From the NCBI RefSeq assembly GCF_021129305.1, contig NZ_JAJOMB010000009.1:124001-188000 (forward strand): DNA of 64,000 bases, read 5' to 3'. Numbering within the stretch: position 1 is the stretch's first letter; every line of letters starts with the position of its first letter. Position numbers and translations under genes: made by a program. The notes below the pieces were generated by a model. It saw nothing but the letters and a program-made list of their open reading frames with translations. It made no database searches and was not told where the DNA came from. Shown here in pieces: positions 16,518 to 24,403 of the stretch. This DNA is from Kineosporia babensis (lineage in GTDB: Bacteria; Actinomycetota; Actinomycetes; Actinomycetales; Kineosporiaceae).

Positions 16518-17081
16518 ATGGACTGGACCAAGACCCTGCTCTTCCAGTGGGAGTTCCACTGGGACAACCAACTGCGCGCCCGGCTGCAAGGTCTGAGCGA
16601 CGAGGAGTACCGCTGGGAGCCGGTGCCGGACGCCTGGAACGTGCGCCCCCGGGGCAGTAACCCGGTCGAGTTCGGCACCGGCGACTTCGTGATCGACTAC
16701 GCGTTCCCCACCCCGGAACCGGAACCGTTCACCACCATCGCCTGGCGGCTGGGCCACGTCATCGTCGGGGTGCTGGCGATGCGCAACGCCACCCACTTCG
16801 GGGCTCCGGAGGCCGCCTACGACACCTGGGAGTACCCGGGCGACGCCAAGACCGCCCTGCAGCAACTGGAGGCCCAGCTCGCTCTCTGGGTGGCGGGTGT
16901 CGGGCAGCTCAGCGCCGAGGAGCTGAGCACCCCGGTCGGGTCGAAAGAGCCGGCTTTTCCCGAACTGAGCATGGCCGACCTGGTCCTGCACATCCACCGC
17001 GAGCTGATCCACCACCTGTCCGAGGTGTGCCTGCTGCGCGACCTCTATCTGCACATCCACCGCTCCGAAGGAGCTCACTGA
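16518..17081 (+). CDS. DinB-family (YfiT-like) metal-dependent four-helix protein
   Basis: A 187-residue protein of the DinB superfamily. The fold begins with MDWTKTLLFQWEFHWDNQLRARLQGL and carries the histidine positions expected for a metal site (RLGHVIVGV in the middle, HRELIHHLSEVCLLRDL near the end). Members include mycothiol- or bacillithiol-dependent transferases and hydrolases, so a thiol-linked detoxification role is possible but unproven. The start is the ATG 84 bp from the WYL regulator start; longer in-frame extensions would run over the regulator. The stop codon overlaps the start of the VOC gene (TGATG), so the pair is one operon. Confidence 0.87.
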   Translation: MDWTKTLLFQWEFHWDNQLRARLQGLSDEEYRWEPVPDAWNVRPRGSNPVEFGTGDFVIDYAFPTPEPEPFTTIAWRLGHVIVGVLAMRNATHFGAPEAAYDTWEYPGDAKTALQQLEAQLALWVAGVGQLSAEELSTPVGSKEPAFPELSMADLVLHIHRELIHHLSEVCLLRDLYLHIHRSEGAH

Positions 17082-17542
17082 TGAGCCGCGAGTTCCAGGT
17101 CACCGTCGACGCCCACGACCCGGCCGCGCTGTCCCGGTTCTGGGCCGAGGTACTGGACTACGTCATCCCCGGCCCGCCCGGCGTGCAGCTCGAGGCCGGG
17201 GCCGACCCGCTCGCGGCCTGGCAGGAGTTCCTGGCCGGTATCGGGGTGCCACCGGAGCAGCGCAACACCCGCTCGGCCGTGGAGGACCCGGAGGGCAAGG
17301 GGCCGCGCGTCTTCTTCCAGCAGGTGCCGGAGTCCAAGACCACCAAGAACCGTCTGCACCTGGATGTGCGGGTGGCTCCGGAACTGCGCGGCGACGAACG
17401 GATGGCGGCGCTGGAGGCGGAGTGCGAACGGCTGATCCAGCTCGGCGCTCAGCGGTTGTACCGGGTGGAGCCCGAGCCGCCGATGGGCTTCGGGTTCATC
17501 ACCATGGCCGATCCGGAGGGTAACGAGTTCTGCCTCGACTGA
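17081..17542 (+). CDS. VOC-superfamily (glyoxalase/bleomycin-resistance-like) protein
   Basis: A 153-residue protein with the vicinal-oxygen-chelate fold: an N-terminal beta-alpha-beta module (FQVTVDAHDPAALSRFWAEVLDY) and a second one ending in the typical FITMADPEGNEFCLD. The glyoxalase-like subtype has a long insert (residues 30-65). The ATG shares its A with the upstream DinB stop codon. Co-expression with a DinB-type putative thiol transferase suggests a two-step detoxification or resistance module; the substrate is unknown. Confidence 0.88.
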   Translation: MSREFQVTVDAHDPAALSRFWAEVLDYVIPGPPGVQLEAGADPLAAWQEFLAGIGVPPEQRNTRSAVEDPEGKGPRVFFQQVPESKTTKNRLHLDVRVAPELRGDERMAALEAECERLIQLGAQRLYRVEPEPPMGFGFITMADPEGNEFCLD

Positions 17543-18058
17543 GGTCTCACTTCTCGGGAAACCCCACCGACGCCCTGACTGCCCGCTTGGTGGGGTGGCT
17601 CGGCCTGGTCAAGGTTCGTGGCCACCGCACCGGGTAAGGAGAAGCAGCCCTCGGACCGCGAGTTGTCAGGTGGCGGATGGGGGCATCTCGACAATGTGTA
17701 CACCCGGTACCGGATGGACCACCTTTACACATTACGAGCCGTCGTCCGCCGGGCTCTGTGTCATAGCACTGGGGTAGCAGTGGCTTTGGGAGGTCCTGGT
17801 GGGGCGGCTTAGGGAGTGTTCTGGAAGTCGCTGCTGTAGCGAGGAGGTGCCTGGTGGTCCGTCTGGCAAGCCGTTGGGGCGCCCTCGTAGCGGCCACCGG
17901 GTGCCCCGCAGTAAGCATGGACCCCAAAACACGACCTAGAAGTGCGCGGATCCGGACCAACCCGCAGGATGGGCGCGGAGCGGACGACGCCGGGTCGAGG
18001 CCCGGACCGACGCCGGCAGCTCTGCGTCTGTCCGAGCGAGCCGGAGGAGTCGCGCCGC
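17543..18058. other. Non-coding stretch before the CaCA exchanger
   Basis: About 515 bp without a convincing gene. The first part has a weak stem (accccacc with ggtggggt) that may end the DinB/VOC message. Around 17693-17733 an inverted repeat (aatgtgta, tacacatt) flanks the palindrome cggtaccg, in the most AT-rich part of the gap, and may mark a promoter or operator for the exchanger gene. The remainder looks like a 5' leader; I cannot match it to a known ion riboswitch. Confidence 0.45.
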
Positions 18059-19369
18059 GTGTCCACTCCAGCAACCGAACCAGGCCGCCCAGCTGAACCA
18101 GGCCGTCCAAGCGAACCGGGCCGCCCAGCTCAACCGGGTCCTCACGTGCGCCGGTTGTTCACCACGGTGGGGCTGTGCGTGCTGATCTCCCTGCCCGCCG
18201 TGGTGATCCGGCTGGGCGGCCTGCACGTCGAGCCGGTGGTGGCGATGCTGGTCTTCGGCGCCGCGGTCTTCGCCGCCTCGTTCGTGCTGGCCTGGGCGGC
18301 GGAGGCGGCGCAGGTGGACATCTCCGGCGGCCTGGCGATCGCCATCCTGGCCCTGATCGCGGTGCTGCCCGAGTACGCCGTGGACCTGACCTACGCCTAT
18401 CAGGCCGGTAGCAACCCGGACTACGTGCAGTACGCGGCGGCGAACATGACCGGCTCGAACCGGCTGCTGCTGGGCCTGGGCTGGCCCTTGGTGGTGCTGG
18501 TCGGGCTCTGGGGCCTCAAGCGCGTGCACCAGCGCCGGGGCCACGTGCTCCCGTTGGACGCGGGCAACCGGCTGGAGCTCGGATTCCTGCTGATCGCCGG
18601 GATCTTCGCGTTCGTCATGCCGCTCACCGCGCAGATCCACGTCTGGATGGGCGGCCTGCTGTTCATCTGGTTCGGCTACTACGCCTACCGGCTCAGCCGC
18701 GGTGGGGTGGAGGAGCCGACCCTGCGCGGAACCTCGGCGGTGATCGGGGCGCTGCCGCAGACCACCCGCCGCTGGACGCTTTTCGGGCTGTTCGTCTTCG
18801 CCGCGGCGATCGTTCTGGTCTCGGCCGAGCCGTTCGCGCACAGCCTGGTCGAGGGCGGCCAGGACCTCGGGATCGACGAGTTCCTGCTGGTGCAGTGGGT
18901 GGCGCCGCTGGCCTCGGAGGCCCCGGAGTTCATCATCGCGATCATGTTCGCCGCCCGCGGCAACGCGACCGCGGCGATCGGCACGCTGATCTCGGCCAAG
19001 GTCAATCAATGGACGCTTCTGGTCGGCTCGCTGCCGATGGCCTACTGGGCGGGTGGCGGCTCGGCGGCCCTGCCGCTGGACGACCGGCAGGTGGAGGAGA
19101 TGCTGCTGACCGCGGCGCAGACCATGCTCGGCATCGCGCTGATCCTCGGCCTGCACTTCCACCGCCGTTCGGCCTGGCTGCTGCTGGTGCTGTTCCTGGT
19201 GCAGTTCCCGGTCACCAGCACCGAAGGGCGGCTGATTCTGTGCGGTGTCTACGCCCTGGCCGCGATCGTCGCCCTGGCTTTCAACTTCCGCCATCTGCTG
19301 CCCACCCTGCGCGCCCCCTTCACCCAGGACCTGATCCCCGAGTCCGAGTACGCCGGGCATCAACCCTGA
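18059..19369 (+). CDS. CaCA-superfamily cation/proton (calcium or sodium) exchanger
   Basis: A 436-residue membrane antiporter with about ten helices in two inverted halves. Each half has an acidic alpha-repeat: VLPEYAVDL with Glu105, and SEAPEFIIAI with Glu290, the expected ion-binding glutamates. The GTG start at 18059 is preferred because a ggagg site lies about 10 bases upstream; an in-frame extension to 17942 lacks one. The first 28 residues are a hydrophilic tail of repeating E/Q-P-G-R-P units. It overlaps the convergent ABC exporter gene by 10 bp at the 3' end. Whether calcium, sodium or potassium is carried cannot be read from the sequence. Confidence 0.9.
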   Translation: MSTPATEPGRPAEPGRPSEPGRPAQPGPHVRRLFTTVGLCVLISLPAVVIRLGGLHVEPVVAMLVFGAAVFAASFVLAWAAEAAQVDISGGLAIAILALIAVLPEYAVDLTYAYQAGSNPDYVQYAAANMTGSNRLLLGLGWPLVVLVGLWGLKRVHQRRGHVLPLDAGNRLELGFLLIAGIFAFVMPLTAQIHVWMGGLLFIWFGYYAYRLSRGGVEEPTLRGTSAVIGALPQTTRRWTLFGLFVFAAAIVLVSAEPFAHSLVEGGQDLGIDEFLLVQWVAPLASEAPEFIIAIMFAARGNATAAIGTLISAKVNQWTLLVGSLPMAYWAGGGSAALPLDDRQVEEMLLTAAQTMLGIALILGLHFHRRSAWLLLVLFLVQFPVTSTEGRLILCGVYALAAIVALAFNFRHLLPTLRAPFTQDLIPESEYAGHQP

Positions 19370-21357
19370 TAACCGGCCGCCTGCAGGGTGAACAGGTCGG
19401 CGTACCGGCCGGGCACCCGCAGCAGCTCGTCATGGGTGCCGCTCTCGACCAGCGCTCCTTCGTGCATGACGTAGATCTGATCGGCGTGGCGGACGTTGGC
19501 CAGGCGGTGGGTGATCAGGATCGTCGTGCCCACCCCCTGCCGGGCCCGCAGGTCCTGGAACAGCGCATCCTCGGCCCGCGGATCCAGCGCCGATGAGGGC
19601 TCGTCCATGATCAGCAGATCAGCGTCCCGGTAGAAGCCGCGGGCCGCGGTGATCCGCTGCCACTGCCCACCGGAAAGATCCTGCCCTTCCTTGAAAGTGC
19701 GGTCGAGCAGCGTCTGGTAGCCCTTGGGAAGCTCGTTGATGGTCTCGTGCGCGGTGGCCCGCCGGGCGGCCTGTTCGATCCGCGGCCGGCTCGGCTCGGT
19801 CTCGATGTCGCCCATCGCGATGTTGGTCGCCGCCGTGTACGGCCACTTGTGATGTTCCTGCAGCACCACGCAGATCCGGGCGGTCAGCGCGCTCTGGTCC
19901 AGCTGCTCGTAGGGCGTCTGGTTCCAGCAGAGGACGCCCGCGGTCGGGCTGCGCAGGCCCGCGATCATCGCTGCCAAAGTGGATTTACCAGAGCCGTTTT
20001 CACCGACCAGCGCCACGGTCTGCCCGGCGGTGATGCTGAGCGAGACGTGATCGACGGCGGCGGACTCACGGTCGGGGTACAACAGCGTCGCGTCGCGCAC
20101 CTCGAGCCGGCTCAGTGGCCCGGTCGGCAGCCGATCCGGACGCTCAGCCGTGGCCGGTGAGTAGTCCTTGGCCCGCTCCAGGAAGCCCAGATGCTCACGG
20201 ACGAAGTGACCGCTCTCGAAAATGCCCTCCAGCTGGTAGGTCAGGGTGGACAGCGCATTCTGGGCCGCCTGCACAGCCACCACGCAGGTCACCGCCGCCG
20301 ACAGCGGGATCCGGCCGGACAGCAGCAGCGTGCCGAGCAGGACCCAGACCCCGACCAGGGCAAGCCCACCCAGCGCGGCCCCGAAGGCGGTGGTGAGGGT
20401 GACCCGCCGGGCCAGGCGCAGCTCTTCGGCGGTCTGCGCGGTCATCACCATGTCGTACTGGCCGAGCAGGAACCGGCGCAGGCCGTAGGAACGCAGTTCC
20501 GGAGCCGAGTTACGGTCGGCGAGCTGACTGCGCAGGATCCACAGCCGCCGGTTGCGCACCGAACTGGCCAGCCAGCTGCTGAATTCCAGGTTCCCGGAGC
20601 GCAGGGCGGCATAGGCCGGCGGCAGCGTGGCCACCAGCAGGGCCAGCAGGAGCAGCGGGTTGATCACCAGCACGGCCACCGCCACCGCGGTCAGGTTGAC
20701 CAGCCCGGCCAGGGCGTCGGCGGTACTGCGCACCATGGCATTCATGTTCGGGCCGCCGTGACTGGCCCGTTCCATGTCGTCGGAGAAAGCCTCGGCGTCG
20801 AAGGCCTCCAGCCGCACCGCCGACGTGGCCTCGAAGAATTCCCGCTGGGTGGACTGCCGGACCCGCGGCGCCAGCCCGGACTGGGCGTGCCCGACCACGA
20901 TCGCCAGCACCCCGCGCACCGTCGCGATCAGGGCGAGCATCAGGAGAGCGGGCGCGGCGGCCCGGACCCGATCGGGGGTGGGGCCGCTGCCGAACAGCTC
21001 GACCAGCACCTGCTGGGTGGACAGCAGGCCGAAGGTGGACATCACCCCACCGGCCACCGTTGCTCCGCCGACCAGCAGCGTGCGCAGCCGATCGGCTCGC
21101 CAGGCCACCGCTACGGCGTGACCGGTCAGGTAAGGAAGTTCGGCGAGGATCCCGGTGATCTTGGCCTCGGCCCGCCGGGTGGCCCCGGTCTCCCACCAGG
21201 CGGCGCGCAACTCGGGAAGTACCGTCTGCGGCGGTGTTTCGTCACTTGAAGGGCCGGAGGCCGCGGGCTCGGGCTTGACCGTTGTCGTGTCCACCGGCCC
21301 ACTGTCTGTGCGTACCGCCAGGTAGTCGACGTCGGGTGCAGTGGGCGGTCCGAACAA
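19360..21357 (-). CDS. ABC exporter, fused transmembrane and ATP-binding domains
   Basis: A half-transporter of at least 665 residues that should work as a dimer to export a substrate. An N-terminal hydrophilic tail (1-60) precedes a six-helix membrane domain (about 85-385) and an ATPase domain (about 415-660) with Walker A GENGSGKST (452-460), signature LSGGQ (561-565) and Walker B LLIMDE (581-586), followed by the ITH switch histidine. The coordinates use the TTG at 21357, but the frame stays open to 21390, where a CTG overlaps the upstream stop codon (CTGA); the added residues NWPYTRFFERLFGPP look like genuine protein. The upstream gene is the SPFH-like one, so the two are probably coupled. 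The substrate is unknown. Confidence 0.9.
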   Translation of the reverse strand: MFGPPTAPDVDYLAVRTDSGPVDTTTVKPEPAASGPSSDETPPQTVLPELRAAWWETGATRRAEAKITGILAELPYLTGHAVAVAWRADRLRTLLVGGATVAGGVMSTFGLLSTQQVLVELFGSGPTPDRVRAAAPALLMLALIATVRGVLAIVVGHAQSGLAPRVRQSTQREFFEATSAVRLEAFDAEAFSDDMERASHGGPNMNAMVRSTADALAGLVNLTAVAVAVLVINPLLLLALLVATLPPAYAALRSGNLEFSSWLASSVRNRRLWILRSQLADRNSAPELRSYGLRRFLLGQYDMVMTAQTAEELRLARRVTLTTAFGAALGGLALVGVWVLLGTLLLSGRIPLSAAVTCVVAVQAAQNALSTLTYQLEGIFESGHFVREHLGFLERAKDYSPATAERPDRLPTGPLSRLEVRDATLLYPDRESAAVDHVSLSITAGQTVALVGENGSGKSTLAAMIAGLRSPTAGVLCWNQTPYEQLDQSALTARICVVLQEHHKWPYTAATNIAMGDIETEPSRPRIEQAARRATAHETINELPKGYQTLLDRTFKEGQDLSGGQWQRITAARGFYRDADLLIMDEPSSALDPRAEDALFQDLRARQGVGTTILITHRLANVRHADQIYVMHEGALVESGTHDELLRVPGRYADLFTLQAAGYQG

Positions 21358-21386
21358 GCGTTCGAAGAATCGGGTGTAGGGCCAGT

Positions 21387-22010
21387 TCAGTCCCCGTCGT
21401 CACCCGAATCGTCGTCGGAGTCGTCCGAATCGTCAGAACCCGCAGCCTCGCCCTGATTCCACTGATCCGGTCGGCGCCCGGGCTCCACCACCAGCCGCCG
21501 CACCTCGGACACCAGCGGAATCAGCTCGATCCGCATCCCGGGCACTGCGTACTCCTCGGGCCAGGGCCGAAGGCGCTGATTCAGGTTGCGGTACACCGCC
21601 ATCCAGTCGGCGGTCTCGCCCAGCGGTGCCACCGAGCGCAGCACCCCGGTCAGATGCCGGGGCAGATCCATCCCCAGCGACCGGTGGCAAGCGGTGACCA
21701 GGGCGACCGGGTCGGGCACCGCACACCGCAGATGCACGATGACCGAAGCGGCCGGACGCCGCCCGAACTGGCTGAGCACGTGCTTGAGCGACAGATCGAC
21801 GTTCTCCCGCACGTCCACCATCGTGATCGCGGCCGAACGACGGCGAAACGGCTGAGCATGCGTCAACTCGTGGTGCTCGCCGTCACGGTCGCGTTCGACG
21901 AACGTTGCCTCCGGCGGACGTTGCAGCGGGCTGAGCAGTTGAAGGGCGGCGCCTGGGCGGACCCAGGGGCGCAGTTCGCGATGGGCGAGTACCGGATACC
22001 GACTCCGCAC
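21387..22010 (-). CDS. Hypothetical protein, possibly SPFH/band-7-like, with acidic tail
   Basis: A 207-residue protein I cannot assign firmly. The GTG at 22010 is chosen because a perfect ggagg ribosome site lies five bases upstream. The middle (AAITMVDVRENVDLSLKHVL, then SVIVHLRCAVPDPVALV, then LPRHLTGVLRSVAPLG) has the strand pattern of an SPFH (stomatin/prohibitin/flotillin) domain, but no membrane anchor or coiled coil is present. It ends in a strongly acidic tail (SDDSDDSDDDSGDDGD). It sits directly upstream of an ABC exporter, whose reading frame reaches back to overlap its stop codon. A regulatory or scaffolding partner of the exporter is one possibility. Confidence 0.65.
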   Translation of the reverse strand: MRSRYPVLAHRELRPWVRPGAALQLLSPLQRPPEATFVERDRDGEHHELTHAQPFRRRSAAITMVDVRENVDLSLKHVLSQFGRRPAASVIVHLRCAVPDPVALVTACHRSLGMDLPRHLTGVLRSVAPLGETADWMAVYRNLNQRLRPWPEEYAVPGMRIELIPLVSEVRRLVVEPGRRPDQWNQGEAAGSDDSDDSDDDSGDDGD

Positions 22011-22126
22011 GAGGACCTCCGTTCCCCACGTGGATTGTCCGCCTTGATCGGGTTCCCGGGCCCGGGCTCGCCTCAAAGGGCGGCGTGCGCATGCGGCGAA
22101 CGGGCTCCGGTGCCAGGGTCGGCCTT

Positions 22127-22387
22127 ATGGCGAACGACAAGACGGAAGGCCTGATCGATCCGCAGGGGGTCAACGAAGGCACCCAGGACGAGGGCGCCAC
22201 GAAGAACCCAACAGAGGACGTGCGGTGCGGCGGCGACGTCAGCAAGGCGCCGGATCGACGTCAAGGGATGATCGGTTATCCGGACGAGAAGTCCGACGAG
22301 GAACTGACCGGTGGCCCACTCGGCGAGGAACCGGCCCCGCACCGCAAGGACGGCACCTCGAACCAGGACGTCGGGCTGATGGACTGA
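22127..22387 (+). CDS. Small acidic hydrophilic protein of unknown function
   Basis: An 86-residue protein, rich in Asp, Glu, Gly, Lys and Pro, with no hydrophobic core or membrane segment, so probably intrinsically disordered. It contains a PDEKSDEELTGGPLGEEPAPH segment and ends NQDVGLMD. The ATG at 22127 is used; there is an in-frame ATG further upstream without a better ribosome site. It is divergent from the SPFH-like gene and stands alone. Small hydrophilic proteins of this kind occur in stress regulons of actinobacteria, but I recognise no named family. Confidence 0.6.
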   Translation: MANDKTEGLIDPQGVNEGTQDEGATKNPTEDVRCGGDVSKAPDRRQGMIGYPDEKSDEELTGGPLGEEPAPHRKDGTSNQDVGLMD

Positions 22388-22481
22388 GCCCGCTAGTCGC
22401 CGGTCCGGACCAGGCCGGCCACATGTGGCGGTCGTCGGGAAACGGAGTGGCCGGGGGACATCGCCCGGTCCGGATCGTACG

Positions 22482-23318
22482 TCAGCCGCGCTTCAGCAAG
22501 GTGGCCAGGCTGGTTGCCGGGTGCCCGGTGATGTCTTCGACGGCCGTGCTCACTCCGGCCAGTTCGCCGGCGGCGATGGCCGTGTAGGTGGAGATCCAGG
22601 CCTCGAGCAGCCAGTCGGGCGCACCGTAACCAGCTCGGGAAGCGCGGGCTTCGTCGAGGGTTTCGTTCAGATAGTGGACGCTGCGACCGGTCACCTCAGT
22701 GATGGTCTCGGCCACCTCGCTCAGCGAAAGCGCCTCCGGCCCGGTCAGATCCCAGGTGCGGCCGGCGTGTGCGGCCGGATCCCGCAGCACCGCGAGGGCG
22801 ACCTCGGCGATGTCGTCCTGGGCAACCGCAGCGACTCGGCCTGCCCCGGCCGGTCCCCGGATCACGCCGTCCTCCCCGGCCAGGCCCGGCAGGAAGTCGG
22901 CGTACAGGCTGTCGCGCAGGAAGGTGAACGGCACCCCGCAGGCGCGCAGATGCTGCTCGGTGTGCCAGTGATCGCGGGCGTGCGTGAAGGTGGCGTCGGG
23001 CGCGGCGCCGAAGAACGAGACGTAGACGATGTGCTGCACCCCGGCGGCGACCGCGGCATCGATGAAGGCGCGGTGCTCTTCCCGGCGGGTGAGCGATTCG
23101 GTGCCGGAAACCATGAACAGCGTCTCCAGCCCGGCCAGCGAATCCCGCACGGCCGGGGTGTCGGCGTAGGTGACGATGCTGGTCTCGGCGTGCGGCAGTT
23201 CTGGGGCCCGGCTCGGGTCGCGGACCAGAAGGCGTTGCGGCACAGCGGCCTCGGCGAGGAGGCGGGCCACGCGTCCGCCCAGGTTTCCGGTCGAGCCGGT
23301 GATACCGATCGAGGTCAT
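22482..23318 (-). CDS. NmrA-like NAD(P)-binding oxidoreductase/regulator
   Basis: A 278-residue Rossmann-fold protein of the atypical SDR (NmrA/QOR2-like) group. The nucleotide site is GSTGNLGGRV near the N-terminus, with the RLLVRDPSR stretch after beta-strand 2 expected to contact NADP. A middle segment (HIVYVSFFGAAPDATFTHARDHWHTEQHL) replaces the classical YxxxK catalytic pair, as in this group, and the C-terminal part (AEVALAVLRDPAAHAGRTWDLTGPEALSLSEV) is typical. It may be a quinone reductase or redox-sensing regulator. It is transcribed alone. Confidence 0.9.
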   Translation of the reverse strand: MTSIGITGSTGNLGGRVARLLAEAAVPQRLLVRDPSRAPELPHAETSIVTYADTPAVRDSLAGLETLFMVSGTESLTRREEHRAFIDAAVAAGVQHIVYVSFFGAAPDATFTHARDHWHTEQHLRACGVPFTFLRDSLYADFLPGLAGEDGVIRGPAGAGRVAAVAQDDIAEVALAVLRDPAAHAGRTWDLTGPEALSLSEVAETITEVTGRSVHYLNETLDEARASRAGYGAPDWLLEAWISTYTAIAAGELAGVSTAVEDITGHPATSLATLLKRG

Positions 23319-23370
23319 GGCGCTCAGCCTAGGACCGCCCGGACCGTCTCACCGTGGAGGTGGCGGCAGC

Positions 23371-23406
23371 CAGGCCCGCCGACCGTGCTGGTGGTCGGCG
23401 GGCCTG
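23371..23406 (-). terminator. Hairpin terminator downstream of dps
   Basis: A perfect 14-bp inverted repeat (caggcccgccgacc and its complement) with an 8-base loop starts about 32 bp after the dps stop codon and lies between dps and the NmrA-like gene. There is no T run, as usual in this genome. Confidence 0.75.
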
Positions 23407-23437
23407 CAGCTGCGCGAAAGGTGCCTCAGTGCGTGGA

Positions 23438-23935
23438 TCAGGCCTTGCGGGGGGAACGGTTCTCCGAGGAGACCATCCAGGCCTGCTTCTCCAGGTCGTG
23501 GATGATCGAGTGCAGGAGGTCGGCCGTGGTCGGGTCCTCGTTGTCCACGTCGTCGTGAACGGCGCGGGCGGTGGCCGCGGTCTCGCGCAGCATCAGGGTG
23601 ATCTTGTCGACGGCCTCGGCGGTGTCGACCTCGTCGGCGCCGAAGTCGGTCAGCGAGCTCTGCGCGGCGACGGCCTTGGGGCCGGCGTCGGGCACCACGT
23701 CCAGGGCGCGCATCCGCTCGGCGATGGTGTCGCTGTGGTCGCGGGCCAGGTCCACGATCTCGTCGAGCTGCAGGTGCAGGTCGCGGAAGTTCTTCCCGAC
23801 GATGTTCCAGTGCGCCTGCTTGCCCAGCAGGTGCAGGGCGACCAGGTCGACCAGGACGCGCTGCAGGTTGGCGCCCAGGATCGGCGAGGCGTGGAAGCCG
23901 GCGCCGGCGGTGTTCTTGGAAGCGAGGGTGGTCAT
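23438..23935 (-). CDS. dps: Dps, ferritin-like DNA-protecting protein
   Basis: A 165-residue four-helix protein that forms 12-subunit shells, oxidises Fe(II) with hydrogen peroxide and stores the iron, protecting DNA. The inter-subunit ferroxidase signature is clear: His42 in KQAHWNIVG, His54 and Asp58 in LHLQLDE, with Asp62 where a Glu is usual. Ala/Lys-containing N-terminus (ASKNTAGAG) and C-terminus (NRSPRKA) may contact DNA. An iron box at 24003-24021, about 70 bp upstream of the ATG, indicates control by a DtxR/IdeR regulator, so expression follows iron supply. It is monocistronic with its own terminator. Confidence 0.96.
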   Translation of the reverse strand: MTTLASKNTAGAGFHASPILGANLQRVLVDLVALHLLGKQAHWNIVGKNFRDLHLQLDEIVDLARDHSDTIAERMRALDVVPDAGPKAVAAQSSLTDFGADEVDTAEAVDKITLMLRETAATARAVHDDVDNEDPTTADLLHSIIHDLEKQAWMVSSENRSPRKA

Positions 23936-24002
23936 TGCTTGGCTCCTTCGTTCGGGCTGCTGATGACTACCCTGAACCCTTCTTTTGAATCTGTCAAAAC
24001 TA

Positions 24003-24021
24003 GTAGGTGAGCCTAACCTTG
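24003..24021. promoter_or_regulatory. DtxR/IdeR iron box upstream of dps
   Basis: gtaggtgagcctaaccttg matches the IdeR consensus ttaggttaggctaacctaa at 14 of 19 positions, with the two half-sites (taggt and taacct) intact. It is centred about 77 bp upstream of the dps start codon. In mycobacteria IdeR can activate iron-storage genes from upstream sites, so activation under iron-replete conditions is plausible here. Confidence 0.75.
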
Positions 24022-24088
24022 GTTGATTACTGCAGGTCAGGGGCGCAATCGGAGGGTGGGTGAACCTTTCGCAGGTCCCGTGCGTGAC

Positions 24089-24107
24089 TTAGGTAGGGCT
24101 AACAGTC
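24089..24107. promoter_or_regulatory. Second, weaker iron-box-like site between dps and the GGDEF/EAL gene
   Basis: ttaggtagggctaacagtc matches the IdeR consensus at 13 of 19 positions; the left half is intact and the right half is broken after ctaac. It is 86 bp from the better box, so the two could act together on dps, or this one could act on the cyclic-di-GMP gene starting at 24404. Support is from sequence similarity only. Confidence 0.5.
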
Positions 24108-24403
24108 ACGCGCCGTGGCGGTCGCCCGAAGTGCGTATCCAGGAGTGAAAGTCCGGCGAGGTCGTTCACCCGGTGTCCACCGGCTGGTCGTCCTGGTGTC
24201 TGTATCGGGGCACCAGGATGCGTGATCTGACCAGATCCGGGCTGCGGGGGAAGCGGATCGGCGGCGGGTCGGCCGGAGCAGGGGCCGGCCGGGCGTCGTC
24301 CGGTCCCCGCGCCCGGGACCGGGCTCAGGCAGGATTGGCGGCACCGCCGACCGGCGAGCCACCAGGTCAGGTGCAGCACGTGCTCGAGAGGACGCCTGAG
24401 CGC

